Assembly (NCBI GenBank): GCA_964586235.1
Contig: CAZPIO010000022.1
Coordinates: 1 to 64,000, forward strand
Direction of reading: 5' to 3'
Source of the DNA: JAUCQB01 sp964586235
GTDB lineage: Bacteria; Planctomycetota; Phycisphaerae; UBA1845; PWPN01
Length of the DNA stretch: 64,000 nt
The notes under the pieces are model-generated. The model did no database searches and was not told the origin of the DNA. It worked only from the letters and a program-made list of their open reading frames with translations. How positions within the stretch are numbered: position 1 is the stretch's first letter; every line of letters starts with the position of its first letter. The translations under genes were made by a program, and so were the position numbers. Positions 51,734 to 60,511 of the stretch are shown here, piece after piece.

Positions 51734-54592
51734 ATGGCGGCGGCACAATATATGGCGAAACGCCTTTTCCTCATCGACGGCCTTTCCCAGATCTTCCGGA
51801 GCTACTACGCCCCGTTCCAGAACCTCTCCTCCCCCGCCGGGGAGCCCACCAAGGCGACTTACGTCTTTTCAAACATGCTGCTCCAGCTCATCCGCGAGCA
51901 GCGACCCGACTACCTGGTCATGGTCATGGAGGGGGGGGCCGAGGTCGACGTCTTCCGGAAATCCATCGACCCCGAATACAAGGCCAACCGTGAGCCGCCG
52001 CCGGAGGACCTCCAGCCGCAGATCGATCGGATTCTCCAGATTGTCAGGTCCCAGGACATCCCCGTCCTGAGCGTTCCCGGCTTCGAGGCGGACGACGTCC
52101 TGGCCACGGTGTGCGCAAAGCTGGCCCGCCAGGACGTCGAAGTCGTTATGGTCAGTCGAGACAAGGACTTGGATCAACTGCTGACCGACCAGGTCCGCCT
52201 CTATGACCCAATGAAGAACGAGTTCATCGGCCCGCGCGAGATCGAGGCCCAAAAGGGGTACCGGCCAGACCAGGCCATCGAGGTCCAGACCCTCGTTGGT
52301 GACAGTACGGACAATATCCCCGGGGTCAAAGGTGTCGGGCCCAAGAAGGCGGCCGCCCTGATTGCCAAGTATGGCACGGCCGCCGCCGTCATCGAGCATG
52401 CCGACGAGCTGACCCCGGCGATGAAGAAGAACGTCCTCGAATTCGCCAGCCAGATCGATATCACCCGGCAACTGGTGACCCTTCGCCGGGATGTCCCGGT
52501 GGAGTTCGACCTGGAGGCCAGCCGCTTCAAGGGCGTCAAGGCTGCGGCCCTTCTGCCGATCTTCACCGAACTGCACTTCGAGCGACTGGCCCAGCAGATG
52601 GGCGCCGAGGCCGGTCTCGGAAAACCGGCCAGGCCCGCCGCCCCGCCGCCCCCGGGTAGGAGCGGCTTGCAGCCGCGATCCACCGAGTCCCCGCCAGCCC
52701 ATGCGCAACTGAGTCTTTTCGACCAGGCGTCTCCTGATCAGCAAACATCCCCGAAGCCCGGCCCCGAGATCGAGGAGAAAGCTGAAGGCCGCCCATCCGG
52801 CCGTCGGTACGAGTCGATCGACGATGAGATCAGGCTTCGGGACTTCGTACCCGAGTTGCGGCGCCAGCCGGTCTTCGCCCTGGATACCGAGACGACCAGC
52901 CTCAACCCGGCCGACGCCCGGTTGTGCGGAATCAGCTTCTCGTGGCAGGCCGACACCGGCTACTATCTGCCCATCCGCGGGGTCGGCCGGTGCCTTCCGC
53001 TGGAGCCCACGCTGGATGCCCTCCGGCCGATCCTGGATGACCCGAAGATCCTCAAGGTCGGCCAGAACATCAAGTACGACCTTGTCGTACTCAAACACCA
53101 CGGCGTCGAGGTGGCCGGCGTCGCCTTCGATACCATGATCGCCAGCTTCGTGCTCGACTCGACCAGGCGCTCGCACGGCATGGATGCCCTAGCCCGCGAA
53201 CTGCTCGGCTTTGACCCGATCCCCATCAGCGACCTGATCGGCAAGGGCAGCAAGCAGATCGGCTTTGACCAGGTCGACACGGCCAGGGCCTGCGAGTACT
53301 CGGCCGAGGATGCCGACGTGACCTGGCAGCTCTACGAGATCTTCAGCAGGCAGCTCGCTGGCACCTCGCTGGAACCGCTGTTCCGCGACACCGAGATGCC
53401 GCTGGTCGGGGTGCTGGCGGACATGGAGGCCGAAGGCGTCCGGCTGGACACGGCCATCCTCGAGCGGATGAGCCGCGAAATCGCCGACCGGCTCGACCAG
53501 CTCACTCGGGAGATCCAGGAGCAGGTCGGCCACCCGTTCAACATCGACTCGCCCAAGCAGCTCGCGGCGGTGCTTTTCGACGAGCTGAAGCTGCCCGTCG
53601 TGCGTAATACCAAGACCGGCCGCAGCACGGACGCCGAGACGCTCGACACGCTCGCCTGGCAGCATCCGGTTCCCAAGCTCATCAAGGAATACCGCGAGCT
53701 GATTAAGCTCAAGGGCACGTACATCGACCCGCTGCCGGAAATGATCTGCAAGCGGACCGGCCGTATCCATGCGAGTTTTCACCAGACGGCGGCGGTCACC
53801 GGCCGGCTATCGTCGAGCGACCCCAACCTGCAGAACATCCCCATCCGCACCGAGATCGGCCAGGAGATCCGCCGGGCCTTCGTGCCCAGCGACGCCGATC
53901 ATGTGCTGCTCACCGCCGACTACTCGCAGATCGAGCTGCGTGTGCTGGCCCATTTCTGCGCCGACCAGGCCCTGCGGGCAGCGTTTATCGAAGACCGCGA
54001 CATTCACCAGTTCGTGGCCGCGCAGGTCTTCGGCGTGCCGCTCGACCAGGTCAGCAAGCAGCAGCGCGGCCGGGCCAAGGCGGTCAACTTCGGCATCATC
54101 TACGGCCAGACCGCCTACGGGCTGTCGCGATCCACCGGCATGAGCGTGACCGAGGCCCAGGGCTTCATCGACAGGTACTTCACCCGCTACCCCGGCATCC
54201 GCAAATTCATCGATCAGACGATCGCCGAGGCCCGCCGGCGCGGTTTCGTGCAGACCATCCTCGGCCGGCGCCGGCAGGTGCCCGAGATCAACTCGCGGAA
54301 TCAGGGCCTCCGTTCCCTCGGCGAACGCGTGGCGGTCAACACGGTGATCCAAGGCTCCGCCGCCGACCTGATCAAGCGGGCGATGATCAGCATCCACCGC
54401 CGCATCCGCGCCGAGCAGCGGCCGTCGCGGATGATCATCCAGGTCCACGATGAACTCGTCTTCGACGTGCCGCGCGCCGCCATCGAGAAGGAGGCCGAGT
54501 TCATCCGCGCCGAAATGTGCAACGCCCTCCCGCTCCAGGTCCCCATCAAGGTCGACGTCGCCTGGGGCGACAACTGGCTGGAAGGCAAATAA
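51734..54592 (+). CDS. polA: DNA polymerase I
   Basis: A 952-residue three-domain PolA. The 5'-nuclease domain starts MAKRLFLIDGLSQIFRSYYA and has VPGFEADDVLATVC, VSRDKDLDQLL and DSTDNIPGVKGVGPKKAAAL. The 3'-5' exonuclease keeps the DEDD acidic residues (FALDTETTSLNPADA, KYDLVVLKHHGVE, YSAEDADVTWQLY). The polymerase has motif A LLTADYSQIELRVLAH, motif B RGRAKAVNFGIIYGQTAYGL and motif C IIQVHDELVFDV. The linker before the exonuclease carries a REP-like hairpin insertion in frame (52656-52679). Start ATG 51734; ATG 51752 gives the more usual MAKR end. A second copy of its C-terminus lies at 56620-56700. Confidence 0.97.
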   Translation: MAAAQYMAKRLFLIDGLSQIFRSYYAPFQNLSSPAGEPTKATYVFSNMLLQLIREQRPDYLVMVMEGGAEVDVFRKSIDPEYKANREPPPEDLQPQIDRILQIVRSQDIPVLSVPGFEADDVLATVCAKLARQDVEVVMVSRDKDLDQLLTDQVRLYDPMKNEFIGPREIEAQKGYRPDQAIEVQTLVGDSTDNIPGVKGVGPKKAAALIAKYGTAAAVIEHADELTPAMKKNVLEFASQIDITRQLVTLRRDVPVEFDLEASRFKGVKAAALLPIFTELHFERLAQQMGAEAGLGKPARPAAPPPPGRSGLQPRSTESPPAHAQLSLFDQASPDQQTSPKPGPEIEEKAEGRPSGRRYESIDDEIRLRDFVPELRRQPVFALDTETTSLNPADARLCGISFSWQADTGYYLPIRGVGRCLPLEPTLDALRPILDDPKILKVGQNIKYDLVVLKHHGVEVAGVAFDTMIASFVLDSTRRSHGMDALARELLGFDPIPISDLIGKGSKQIGFDQVDTARACEYSAEDADVTWQLYEIFSRQLAGTSLEPLFRDTEMPLVGVLADMEAEGVRLDTAILERMSREIADRLDQLTREIQEQVGHPFNIDSPKQLAAVLFDELKLPVVRNTKTGRSTDAETLDTLAWQHPVPKLIKEYRELIKLKGTYIDPLPEMICKRTGRIHASFHQTAAVTGRLSSSDPNLQNIPIRTEIGQEIRRAFVPSDADHVLLTADYSQIELRVLAHFCADQALRAAFIEDRDIHQFVAAQVFGVPLDQVSKQQRGRAKAVNFGIIYGQTAYGLSRSTGMSVTEAQGFIDRYFTRYPGIRKFIDQTIAEARRRGFVQTILGRRRQVPEINSRNQGLRSLGERVAVNTVIQGSAADLIKRAMISIHRRIRAEQRPSRMIIQVHDELVFDVPRAAIEKEAEFIRAEMCNALPLQVPIKVDVAWGDNWLEGK
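52656..52679. repeat. REP-like hairpin, copy 3 (inside polA)
   Basis: GTAGGAG, stem CGGCT / AGCCG around TGC, then CGAT. It lies within the polA reading frame, in the Pro-rich linker between the 5'-nuclease and exonuclease domains, and is translated as GRSGLQPRST. Confidence 0.6.
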
Positions 54593-54621
54593 CAGTCTTC
54601 GGAATGAATGAAGAAAAAGAC

Positions 54622-54650
54622 TTGACTTGGCCCGCGGCGGCTCGTATAGT
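54622..54650 (+). promoter_or_regulatory. Sigma-70-type promoter of the deoxyribosyltransferase/dGTPase cassette
   Basis: TTGACT at 54622 and TATAGT at 54645 are 17 bases apart, near consensus on both boxes. Transcription would begin about 54657, some 65 bases before the first gene. It lies 29 bases after the polA stop codon. Confidence 0.7.
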
Positions 54651-54722
54651 CAGTTTCTTGTGGTGGGGCGGGTGACAAAGAGTACAAAAGGCCTTATTTG
54701 AGGGTAGGCGGAGAAGGTTCAG

Positions 54723-55358
54723 ATGGCGCGGTCAACCTTCAGAGTCTACTGCGCGGGTCCATTGTTCAACCGCAAAGAGCAGGAAGAGATGGCGGAACTG
54801 GCAAACGCCTTGGAGCGTGCCGGTTACAGCACATTTCTGCCTCAGCGGGATGGGCTCGAGCTTACCAAGTGTATCGACCGTCTATTGGCTGACGGCTTTG
54901 CACCCGATCGGGCAAGCCGACTCATGTCCGAGGCTGTATTCGCCCTTGACGTTTACCAGGTGCTCAATGGGTGTGATGCCGTGGTTGCCAACCTCAACGG
55001 CCGGGTTCCGGATGAAGGGGCCGTGTCCGAGGTGGCGATGGCTTGGGCTCGCGGCAAGATTGTTATCGGCTACAAAGCCGACTCTCGATCCGCTTTCGAG
55101 GGTCAGGACAATCCGCTTGTGGCTGGCCTGTTTCAATTCCGCTTTTCCAGAACACCGGAGGAAGCAGTCAACGCTCTGTCAGATGCTCGCAAGACGTACG
55201 CGGTAAAGGGGCTGCCGGAAGCGAGAGAAGCAGAGATCGAAGGGCATGCAGTTCTGGGAGAGAAGATCTGGTCGATCTTGCAGACCGAGCGTGATATTTC
55301 GCAACTAGTCGATCTCATAGTCCGACACGAGGCAGTCGATACGGTGGGGCGTATCTAA
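54723..55358 (+). CDS. Nucleoside 2-deoxyribosyltransferase family protein
   Basis: ATG 54723 follows GGAGAAGG. The 211-residue protein has the family landmarks: VYCAGPLFNRKEQEEMAELA near residue 8, FLPQRDGLELTKCIDR near 38, NGCDAVVANLNGRVPDEGAV near 80 (the catalytic-Glu region in DEGAVSEVAMAWARGK) and IVIGYKADSRSAF near 112. It would transfer deoxyribose between bases or hydrolyse deoxynucleosides. It is followed 31 bases later by a dGTPase-like gene, so both act on the deoxynucleotide pool. Codon use looks looser and less GC-rich than in polA, hinting at transfer; I did not compute it. Confidence 0.82.
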   Translation: MARSTFRVYCAGPLFNRKEQEEMAELANALERAGYSTFLPQRDGLELTKCIDRLLADGFAPDRASRLMSEAVFALDVYQVLNGCDAVVANLNGRVPDEGAVSEVAMAWARGKIVIGYKADSRSAFEGQDNPLVAGLFQFRFSRTPEEAVNALSDARKTYAVKGLPEAREAEIEGHAVLGEKIWSILQTERDISQLVDLIVRHEAVDTVGRI

Positions 55359-55389
55359 TCCGGGCTGGGGGGCAAGAGAACACCGAAAC

Positions 55390-56577
55390 ATGCATGGCCA
55401 AGCGGAGTGCCCGCGCGAGGATCTGGAGGGACAGGAAAAGAATGCTCTGCAAGAGCGAGCCACCCTTTCGACCGACCCGAAGTATGCCGGACGGCAGTTT
55501 GCACTGCAGGCAGATCGGTTTCGTACCCAATTCCATCGGGATTACACGCGGATCATTCATTGCAGGGCATTTCGTCGCCTGCGTCACAAGACACAGGTCT
55601 TTATCTCACCCCAGAACGATCACCTTTGCACCCGCTTGGAGCACAGTCTCCACGTGGCGTCAGTCGCGGTCACCATTGCCCGCGCCCTCAGGCTCAACGA
55701 AGATTTAGTTGCCGCAATTGCAGTCGGGCACGACCTTGGTCATGCTCCGTTTGGGCACTCGGGCGAGAAGGTCCTGAACCAGATCGCCGCGAAGCATAAC
55801 CTGCGGTTCTCGCACGAGCTGCAAAGCCTGCGCGTGGTCGACAGACTGGAATCTCCTTATCCTCGTCATCCGGGCTTGAATCTCACCTTCGCGGTGCGCG
55901 ACGGCATCGTTTGTCACTACGGAGAAGGATTTGAACCTAACCTCCAGCCGGACCGGGGCAAGACGCCGAGCGCACTGAAGAATACGGAGCGAGGCAAGAG
56001 CCGTCCTGCAACTCTCGAAGGTTGTGTGGTACGTTGGGCTGACAAAGTCGCCTATCTCGGCCGTGACCTTGAGGACGCACTTACCTTGCGCCTGGTCAAG
56101 CGCCGAGAGATTCCCTCCAAGGTGCGTAATCGGCTAGGCATTACAAACCGGCGCATCATCGCGAGTCTGGTGGAGGAACTAGTCCACAACGGAACCAGCG
56201 GAGACCGCCTTTGCGTGAGGAAGCGAATCCACACCGCCCTCAACGACCTTTACGAGTTCAATATGAGAAGGATTTATCGATCCGGGGCTGCAACCCAAGA
56301 CCAGCATAAGCTTAAACCAGCTATAACACTCATGTTCGATCGCTTGTTGAGCGAGTATAACAAGGGTGCTTGGCAGAGTTGGACGCCGTCGAGCACGCGG
56401 TTGTCAAGCGTGGATTGCCTTTACATCTTTAGCGAGTTTCTCAGGAAAGACCTCAGGCAAATGAATAAAACCAGGAGCCTTGGGCCGCGATTGGTTCTCG
56501 ATTTCATCGCGGGGATGACCGATTCCTTCTTCAACCGGTCGTTCACCGATCTGTGTCTTCCACAGGGGACGGTGTAG
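55390..56577 (+). CDS. dGTPase-like HD-domain deoxynucleotide triphosphohydrolase
   Basis: The 395-residue protein has the dGTPase N-terminus FRTQFHRDYTRIIHCRAFRR then LRHKTQVF, and the HD-domain metal residues: RLEHSLHVASVAVTIARAL (His), VGHDLGHAPFGHSGEKVL (HD pair) and VRWADKVAYLGRDLEDAL (late Asp). It would cleave dGTP or other dNTPs to deoxynucleoside and triphosphate. dGTPases of this family are known anti-phage effectors that deplete dNTPs, and also housekeeping enzymes. Its partner transferase and isolated position after polA suggest a small accessory cassette. The Shine-Dalgarno is weak, so it may be coupled to the gene before it. Confidence 0.87.
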   Translation: MHGQAECPREDLEGQEKNALQERATLSTDPKYAGRQFALQADRFRTQFHRDYTRIIHCRAFRRLRHKTQVFISPQNDHLCTRLEHSLHVASVAVTIARALRLNEDLVAAIAVGHDLGHAPFGHSGEKVLNQIAAKHNLRFSHELQSLRVVDRLESPYPRHPGLNLTFAVRDGIVCHYGEGFEPNLQPDRGKTPSALKNTERGKSRPATLEGCVVRWADKVAYLGRDLEDALTLRLVKRREIPSKVRNRLGITNRRIIASLVEELVHNGTSGDRLCVRKRIHTALNDLYEFNMRRIYRSGAATQDQHKLKPAITLMFDRLLSEYNKGAWQSWTPSSTRLSSVDCLYIFSEFLRKDLRQMNKTRSLGPRLVLDFIAGMTDSFFNRSFTDLCLPQGTV

Positions 56578-56619
56578 GCAGGCTGTGCATGCATTGCCGG
56601 AACCCACACCACCGGCAGT

Positions 56620-56700
56620 GAGATGTGCAGTGTTCTGTGGCTTCAGGTACCGATCAAGGTCGACGTCGAACGGGGCGGCAACTGGCTGGAGGGCAAATGA
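56620..56700 (+). pseudogene. Second copy of the polA C-terminal coding sequence
   Basis: This 81-base block reads EMCSVLWLQVPIKVDVERGG then NWLEGK and a stop, matching the polA end (54512-54592, EMCNALPLQVPIKVDVAWGD then NWLEGK). By eye 64 of 81 bases agree. No polymerase sequence precedes it; 43 bases after the dGTPase stop it begins abruptly. Together with the real polA end it brackets the two-gene cassette. Confidence 0.75.
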
Positions 56701-56774
56701 CGCGGGGAGCATCGGCGATCAGTTCTTCTTTGTGTTCTGACTTGAAAGCACCAGAGATGAAGGGATGGAGATCA

Positions 56775-57746
56775 ATGACTGGTCGAACACTGTCGTGGTT
56801 GCTGGTATCGGCAATTGTCGTTTCTTGTGCGCTTGCCGCGCCGCAGGGAAGAAAAGAACTGCCTGGCCGCCAGGTGAAGGTCGCCGCGATCGCGATCGGG
56901 TTCGGCGGCAAACGTGTTGAGAAGCTCAAGCTGGCCCTCGATCACCTGGAAACGGCCGGAAAAGCCGGCGTCGACATCGCCTGCCTGCCCGAGGAGTTCG
57001 CGGGCTACGACAAAGCTGAACCGGTCCCCGGCCCCATCACCGAGGCCGTCGCCGATGCGGCGAAGAAGCACCACATGTACGTCATCTGCCCCATCCGCGA
57101 GCAGGCCTCCGACGGGCAGATCTATAACACCGCCGTGCTGATCGACCGCAGCGGGAAGGTCATCGGGTATTACCGCAAGGTCTTCGTCTTCTGGGGCGAA
57201 GGCGTCAACGTCAGCAAGGAGGGCGTCAAGGTTTTCGATCTCGATTTCGGGCGAATCTCCATTCTCACCTGTTTCGACGCCAATTTCTCGGAGTTGTGGC
57301 AGGAGGCCGAGCAGAAGGGCGCCGAGATCGTCTTCTGGCCCAGCGCCTACGGCGGCGGGATGCCCCTGAACGGTTATGCCATATGCCACAATTACTGCGT
57401 CGTCCCCGTCGGCAGGGGCAATATCATTGACCTGACCGGCCAGCCGCCCGCGTCAGTCGAAAAGCCGCGCCCCGATCAATTCATCGCCACGCTCGATTTG
57501 GATCGCACACTGATACACCACGACTTCAACAAGGAGAAGGTCAAGCGGCTGTTGAAGGAGCACGCAGGCGAGGTTGAACTTGAGCGTGAGTATGCTCTGG
57601 AGGCGTGGTACCTGCTCCGATCCGCCAAACCGGGCGTGCTCGTGCACGACCTCCTTGGGCAATACAAGATCGAGTCGCTTCGCGACTACCGCCACCGTAG
57701 TCGCGAGCAGATCAATCAAGCGCGCAAGGATGGCAAAAAGATCTGA
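56775..57746 (+). CDS. Exported carbon-nitrogen hydrolase (nitrilase superfamily)
   Basis: ATG 56775 with GGAG upstream gives a signal peptide (TLSWLLVSAIVVSCALAAPQ). The 323-residue product has the catalytic triad context: Glu in CLPEEFAGYDKAEPVPGP, Lys in VIGYYRKVFVFWGEG and Cys in ISILTCFDANFSELWQEAEQ. The family hydrolyses amides or nitriles; the export signal suggests action outside the cytoplasm. The C-terminal helices after residue 240 (KVKRLLKEHAGEVELEREYA) are additional. The substrate is unknown. Confidence 0.87.
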   Translation: MTGRTLSWLLVSAIVVSCALAAPQGRKELPGRQVKVAAIAIGFGGKRVEKLKLALDHLETAGKAGVDIACLPEEFAGYDKAEPVPGPITEAVADAAKKHHMYVICPIREQASDGQIYNTAVLIDRSGKVIGYYRKVFVFWGEGVNVSKEGVKVFDLDFGRISILTCFDANFSELWQEAEQKGAEIVFWPSAYGGGMPLNGYAICHNYCVVPVGRGNIIDLTGQPPASVEKPRPDQFIATLDLDRTLIHHDFNKEKVKRLLKEHAGEVELEREYALEAWYLLRSAKPGVLVHDLLGQYKIESLRDYRHRSREQINQARKDGKKI

Positions 57747-58018
57747 GGCCGATCGTTTCCGCCCGGTCAGACACCTCGGAGCGCATGACTGCCATCGGAC
57801 CCCGGACAAACAGGCACTGTGGAACAGCAATCCCTCCCCGACAGCTACTATTCAAACGTGTCGCCGAAACGAGGCGCGTGTCCTGGCATGCTGACGATCG
57901 ATCTATCTCGTACCGGCCGTGAGATTGTGACCCAGCGTCGATTGGATTCCTCTTCCCCAAGAAAACGCTTGGCTCCGGCCGTGAATTCCGTTACATGTGG
58001 GTGGATGGAGGAGCTCCA
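57747..58018. other. Intergenic region ahead of the hydrogenase genes
   Basis: About 270 bases with no recognised gene. GGAGGAG for the hydrogenase small-subunit start lies at 58007-58013. Confidence 0.4.
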
Positions 58019-58927
58019 ATGAACATCAACCGGCGGGACTTTCTGAAGGCCTCGGCGGCATTGCTGAGCGCTCCCGGCCTTTCCGGCCGTGTTTTCGGTC
58101 AACTCCAGGACGTGCTGGCAGGCAGGTCCCGGCCCCCCGTTGTCTGGCTTCAGGGCCAGGGCTGCAGCGGCTGCTCGACCTCACTGCTCAACAGCATCTA
58201 CTACGGTACCGCCGACCACCTACTCCAGAACGTGATCGACCTGCAGTATCACCCGACAATTTCGGCCGCGGCCGGCGAGCTGGCCGTGTCCGCCGCCGAG
58301 GATGCCCGCACGGCCGGCGGCTATATCCTCGTGGTCGAAGGAGCGATCCCGACGGGAGCGGCCGGCAAGTTCTGCACCGTCTGGGCCGGCAAGACCATGC
58401 AGCAGGCGCTGCTCGACTTCGCCCCCGCGGCACGCTTCATATTGGCCGTGGGAAGCTGCGCCGCATTCGGCGGCCTGGTGGCTGCCAACACCAACCCCAC
58501 AACAGCCAGAAGCGTCAGCAGCATCCTGGGCAGCGATTCGCGGATCATCAACATCCCCGGTTGCCCGTCGCACCCGGATTGGATCGTGGGCACGATCGCG
58601 CACCTGCTCACCAACGGCCAGGCCCCGCCGCTCGATCCCAACCGGCGGCCGGCGATGTACTTCAGCGAGCGAATCCACGACCACTGCGAGAAGCGCTGCA
58701 AGGACGGCGACAAGTGCCAGGCGACCTCGCTCGGCACCGAGGGTTGCCTGGCTGACCTCGGTTGCCGTGGTGAATCAACGTACGCCGACTGCTACCTGCG
58801 GCGCTGGAACAGCGGGCAGGAAGGGCGATTCGGCGTGAACTGGTGCATTGGCTCGCGGAGCCCTTGTCTCGGATGCGTGAACCCGGGTTTCCCGGGGATG
58901 AGCGGCTTCTTTGACTCGGGAGATTGA
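58019..58927 (+). CDS. [NiFe] hydrogenase small subunit, Tat-exported
   Basis: ATG 58019 follows GGAGGAG. The N-terminus INRRDFLKASAALLSAPGLS is a twin-arginine signal. Iron-sulfur ligands follow the group 1 pattern: WLQGQGCSGCSTSLL (proximal pair), AVGSCAAFGG, INIPGCPSHPDWIVGT, HDHCEKRCKDGDKC, GCLADLGCRGESTYADC and SPCLGCVNPGFPGM. The protein is 302 residues and lacks the C-terminal membrane helix of membrane-bound uptake enzymes, which fits a soluble periplasmic form like that of Desulfovibrio. It pairs with the large subunit 121 bases downstream. It likely oxidises H2; the electron acceptor is unknown. Confidence 0.92.
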   Translation: MNINRRDFLKASAALLSAPGLSGRVFGQLQDVLAGRSRPPVVWLQGQGCSGCSTSLLNSIYYGTADHLLQNVIDLQYHPTISAAAGELAVSAAEDARTAGGYILVVEGAIPTGAAGKFCTVWAGKTMQQALLDFAPAARFILAVGSCAAFGGLVAANTNPTTARSVSSILGSDSRIINIPGCPSHPDWIVGTIAHLLTNGQAPPLDPNRRPAMYFSERIHDHCEKRCKDGDKCQATSLGTEGCLADLGCRGESTYADCYLRRWNSGQEGRFGVNWCIGSRSPCLGCVNPGFPGMSGFFDSGD

Positions 58928-59048
58928 TGATGTCCAACAGAACCCGGAGCGCCAGCGACGGGCCCGGTTTCTGCCGCCAGCAAGACAACGGCCCCGCGCT
59001 TGCGCTTGGGGTTCCGTCAGGATACCGGAAAGGCAGACGAGCAGACTC

Positions 59049-60467
59049 ATGCCGACGACCATCAACATAGATCCCGTGACCCGCATCGAAGGCCACATGG
59101 CGATCGAGGTGACCGTCGACACCGTCGGCGGCGTTCAGCAGGTGATCGACGCCCGATCCAGCGGGACCATGTTTCGCGGCTTCGAAAACCTGCTCGTCGG
59201 TCGTGACCCGCGTGACGCGACGCCGTATACCCAGCGCATCTGCGGCGTCTGCCCGATCGGCCACGGGATGGCGTCGGCCATGGCCCTGGAGAACGCGTTC
59301 GGGGTTGCCCCGCCGGACAACGGCCGAATCATCCGCAACCTCGTGTTCGGGACCGACTTTCTGCACTCGCATATCCTGCACTTTTACCACCTCGCCGCCC
59401 TCGACTACATCAACATCACCGGTGTCCTCGACCTGTCCCCATGGACGCCGCGCTACGTCACCCCCGACATGATCGGCGGAGCCGCTGCCAAGTCCCTGGT
59501 CCAGCACTACGTCACGGCGCTGGCCATGCGGCGAAAAGCTCACCAGATGGGCGCGATCTTCGGCGGGCGGATGCCCTGCGCGGCCAGTTTCGTGGTCGGC
59601 GGTGCCACCGACGCGGTTACCAACGACAAAATCAGCGCGTTTCGCTCGCTGCTGGGCGAGGTCCGCGCATTTATCGACAGCGTCTATATCCGCGATGTCA
59701 CCGCCCTGGCGGAGGCGTTCAAGTCCTACTACCAGATCGGGCCCGGCTGCGGCAACCTGCTGGCCTACGGGGGCTTTGACCTCGATGCCGGCGGCGCGTG
59801 CAGATTCTTGCCAGGCGGCCGCTACGCCGGCGGGGCTTACTATTCGTTCAGCGCCGCGGACATCACCGAGCATGTGAAACACTCCTGGTACGCTCCCGAG
59901 TGCGGCAACCTGAACCCGGCTTCGGGCAGCACCGTCCCCAGCGCCGAGAAGCCCGGCGCCTACTCGTGGATCAAGTCGCCTCGCTACCGGAAGACCGTCC
60001 ACGAAGTCGGCCCCCTGGCCCGCATGTGGATCAGCGGCGACTACCGCCGGGGAATCTCGGTGATCGACCGGCTCATGGCCCGTGCACTGGAGAGCAAGAA
60101 GATCGCCGATGCCATGGATATCTGGCTGAACCAGCTCATTCCGGGCGAACCGGCGTACAAGCCCAATGGGGTGCCGGCCACGGGCACCGGCATCGGTCTG
60201 ACCGAAGCCCCGCGCGGCGCGCTCGGCCACTGGATCAGCATCAGCAACGGCAAGATCTCACGCTACCAGGTGATCACACCGACCGCATGGAACGCTTCGC
60301 CGAAAGACGATCTCGACCAGCGCGGACCGATCGAGCAGGCCCTGATCGGCACACCCGTGGCGGACGTCAAGCAGCCCATCGAGCCGCTGCGGGTGGTGCA
60401 CTCCTTTGACCCCTGCCTGGCCTGCTCGGTTCACATGATTCGGCCGGGTCAAAGAGCGGCAAGCTGA
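59049..60467 (+). CDS. [NiFe] hydrogenase large subunit
   Basis: ATG 59049 begins MPTTINIDPVTRIEGHMAIE, the standard large-subunit start. Ni ligands: the first pair in RICGVCPIGH near residue 62 and the second in DPCLACSVH near 454. After that His comes a short MIRPGQRAAS tail that a maturation protease would remove. Helical core segments (FLHSHILHFYHLAALDY, HQMGAIFGGRMPC) are intact. It is 472 residues. The large subunit is exported with its Tat-signal partner. No hyp, cytochrome b or protease gene is present in this window, so maturation genes must lie elsewhere. Confidence 0.93.
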   Translation: MPTTINIDPVTRIEGHMAIEVTVDTVGGVQQVIDARSSGTMFRGFENLLVGRDPRDATPYTQRICGVCPIGHGMASAMALENAFGVAPPDNGRIIRNLVFGTDFLHSHILHFYHLAALDYINITGVLDLSPWTPRYVTPDMIGGAAAKSLVQHYVTALAMRRKAHQMGAIFGGRMPCAASFVVGGATDAVTNDKISAFRSLLGEVRAFIDSVYIRDVTALAEAFKSYYQIGPGCGNLLAYGGFDLDAGGACRFLPGGRYAGGAYYSFSAADITEHVKHSWYAPECGNLNPASGSTVPSAEKPGAYSWIKSPRYRKTVHEVGPLARMWISGDYRRGISVIDRLMARALESKKIADAMDIWLNQLIPGEPAYKPNGVPATGTGIGLTEAPRGALGHWISISNGKISRYQVITPTAWNASPKDDLDQRGPIEQALIGTPVADVKQPIEPLRVVHSFDPCLACSVHMIRPGQRAAS

Positions 60468-60511
60468 GGGCTGCGCGGCCGGCCATTTGAGACCTGTTGC
60501 CTGAAGCTGGT

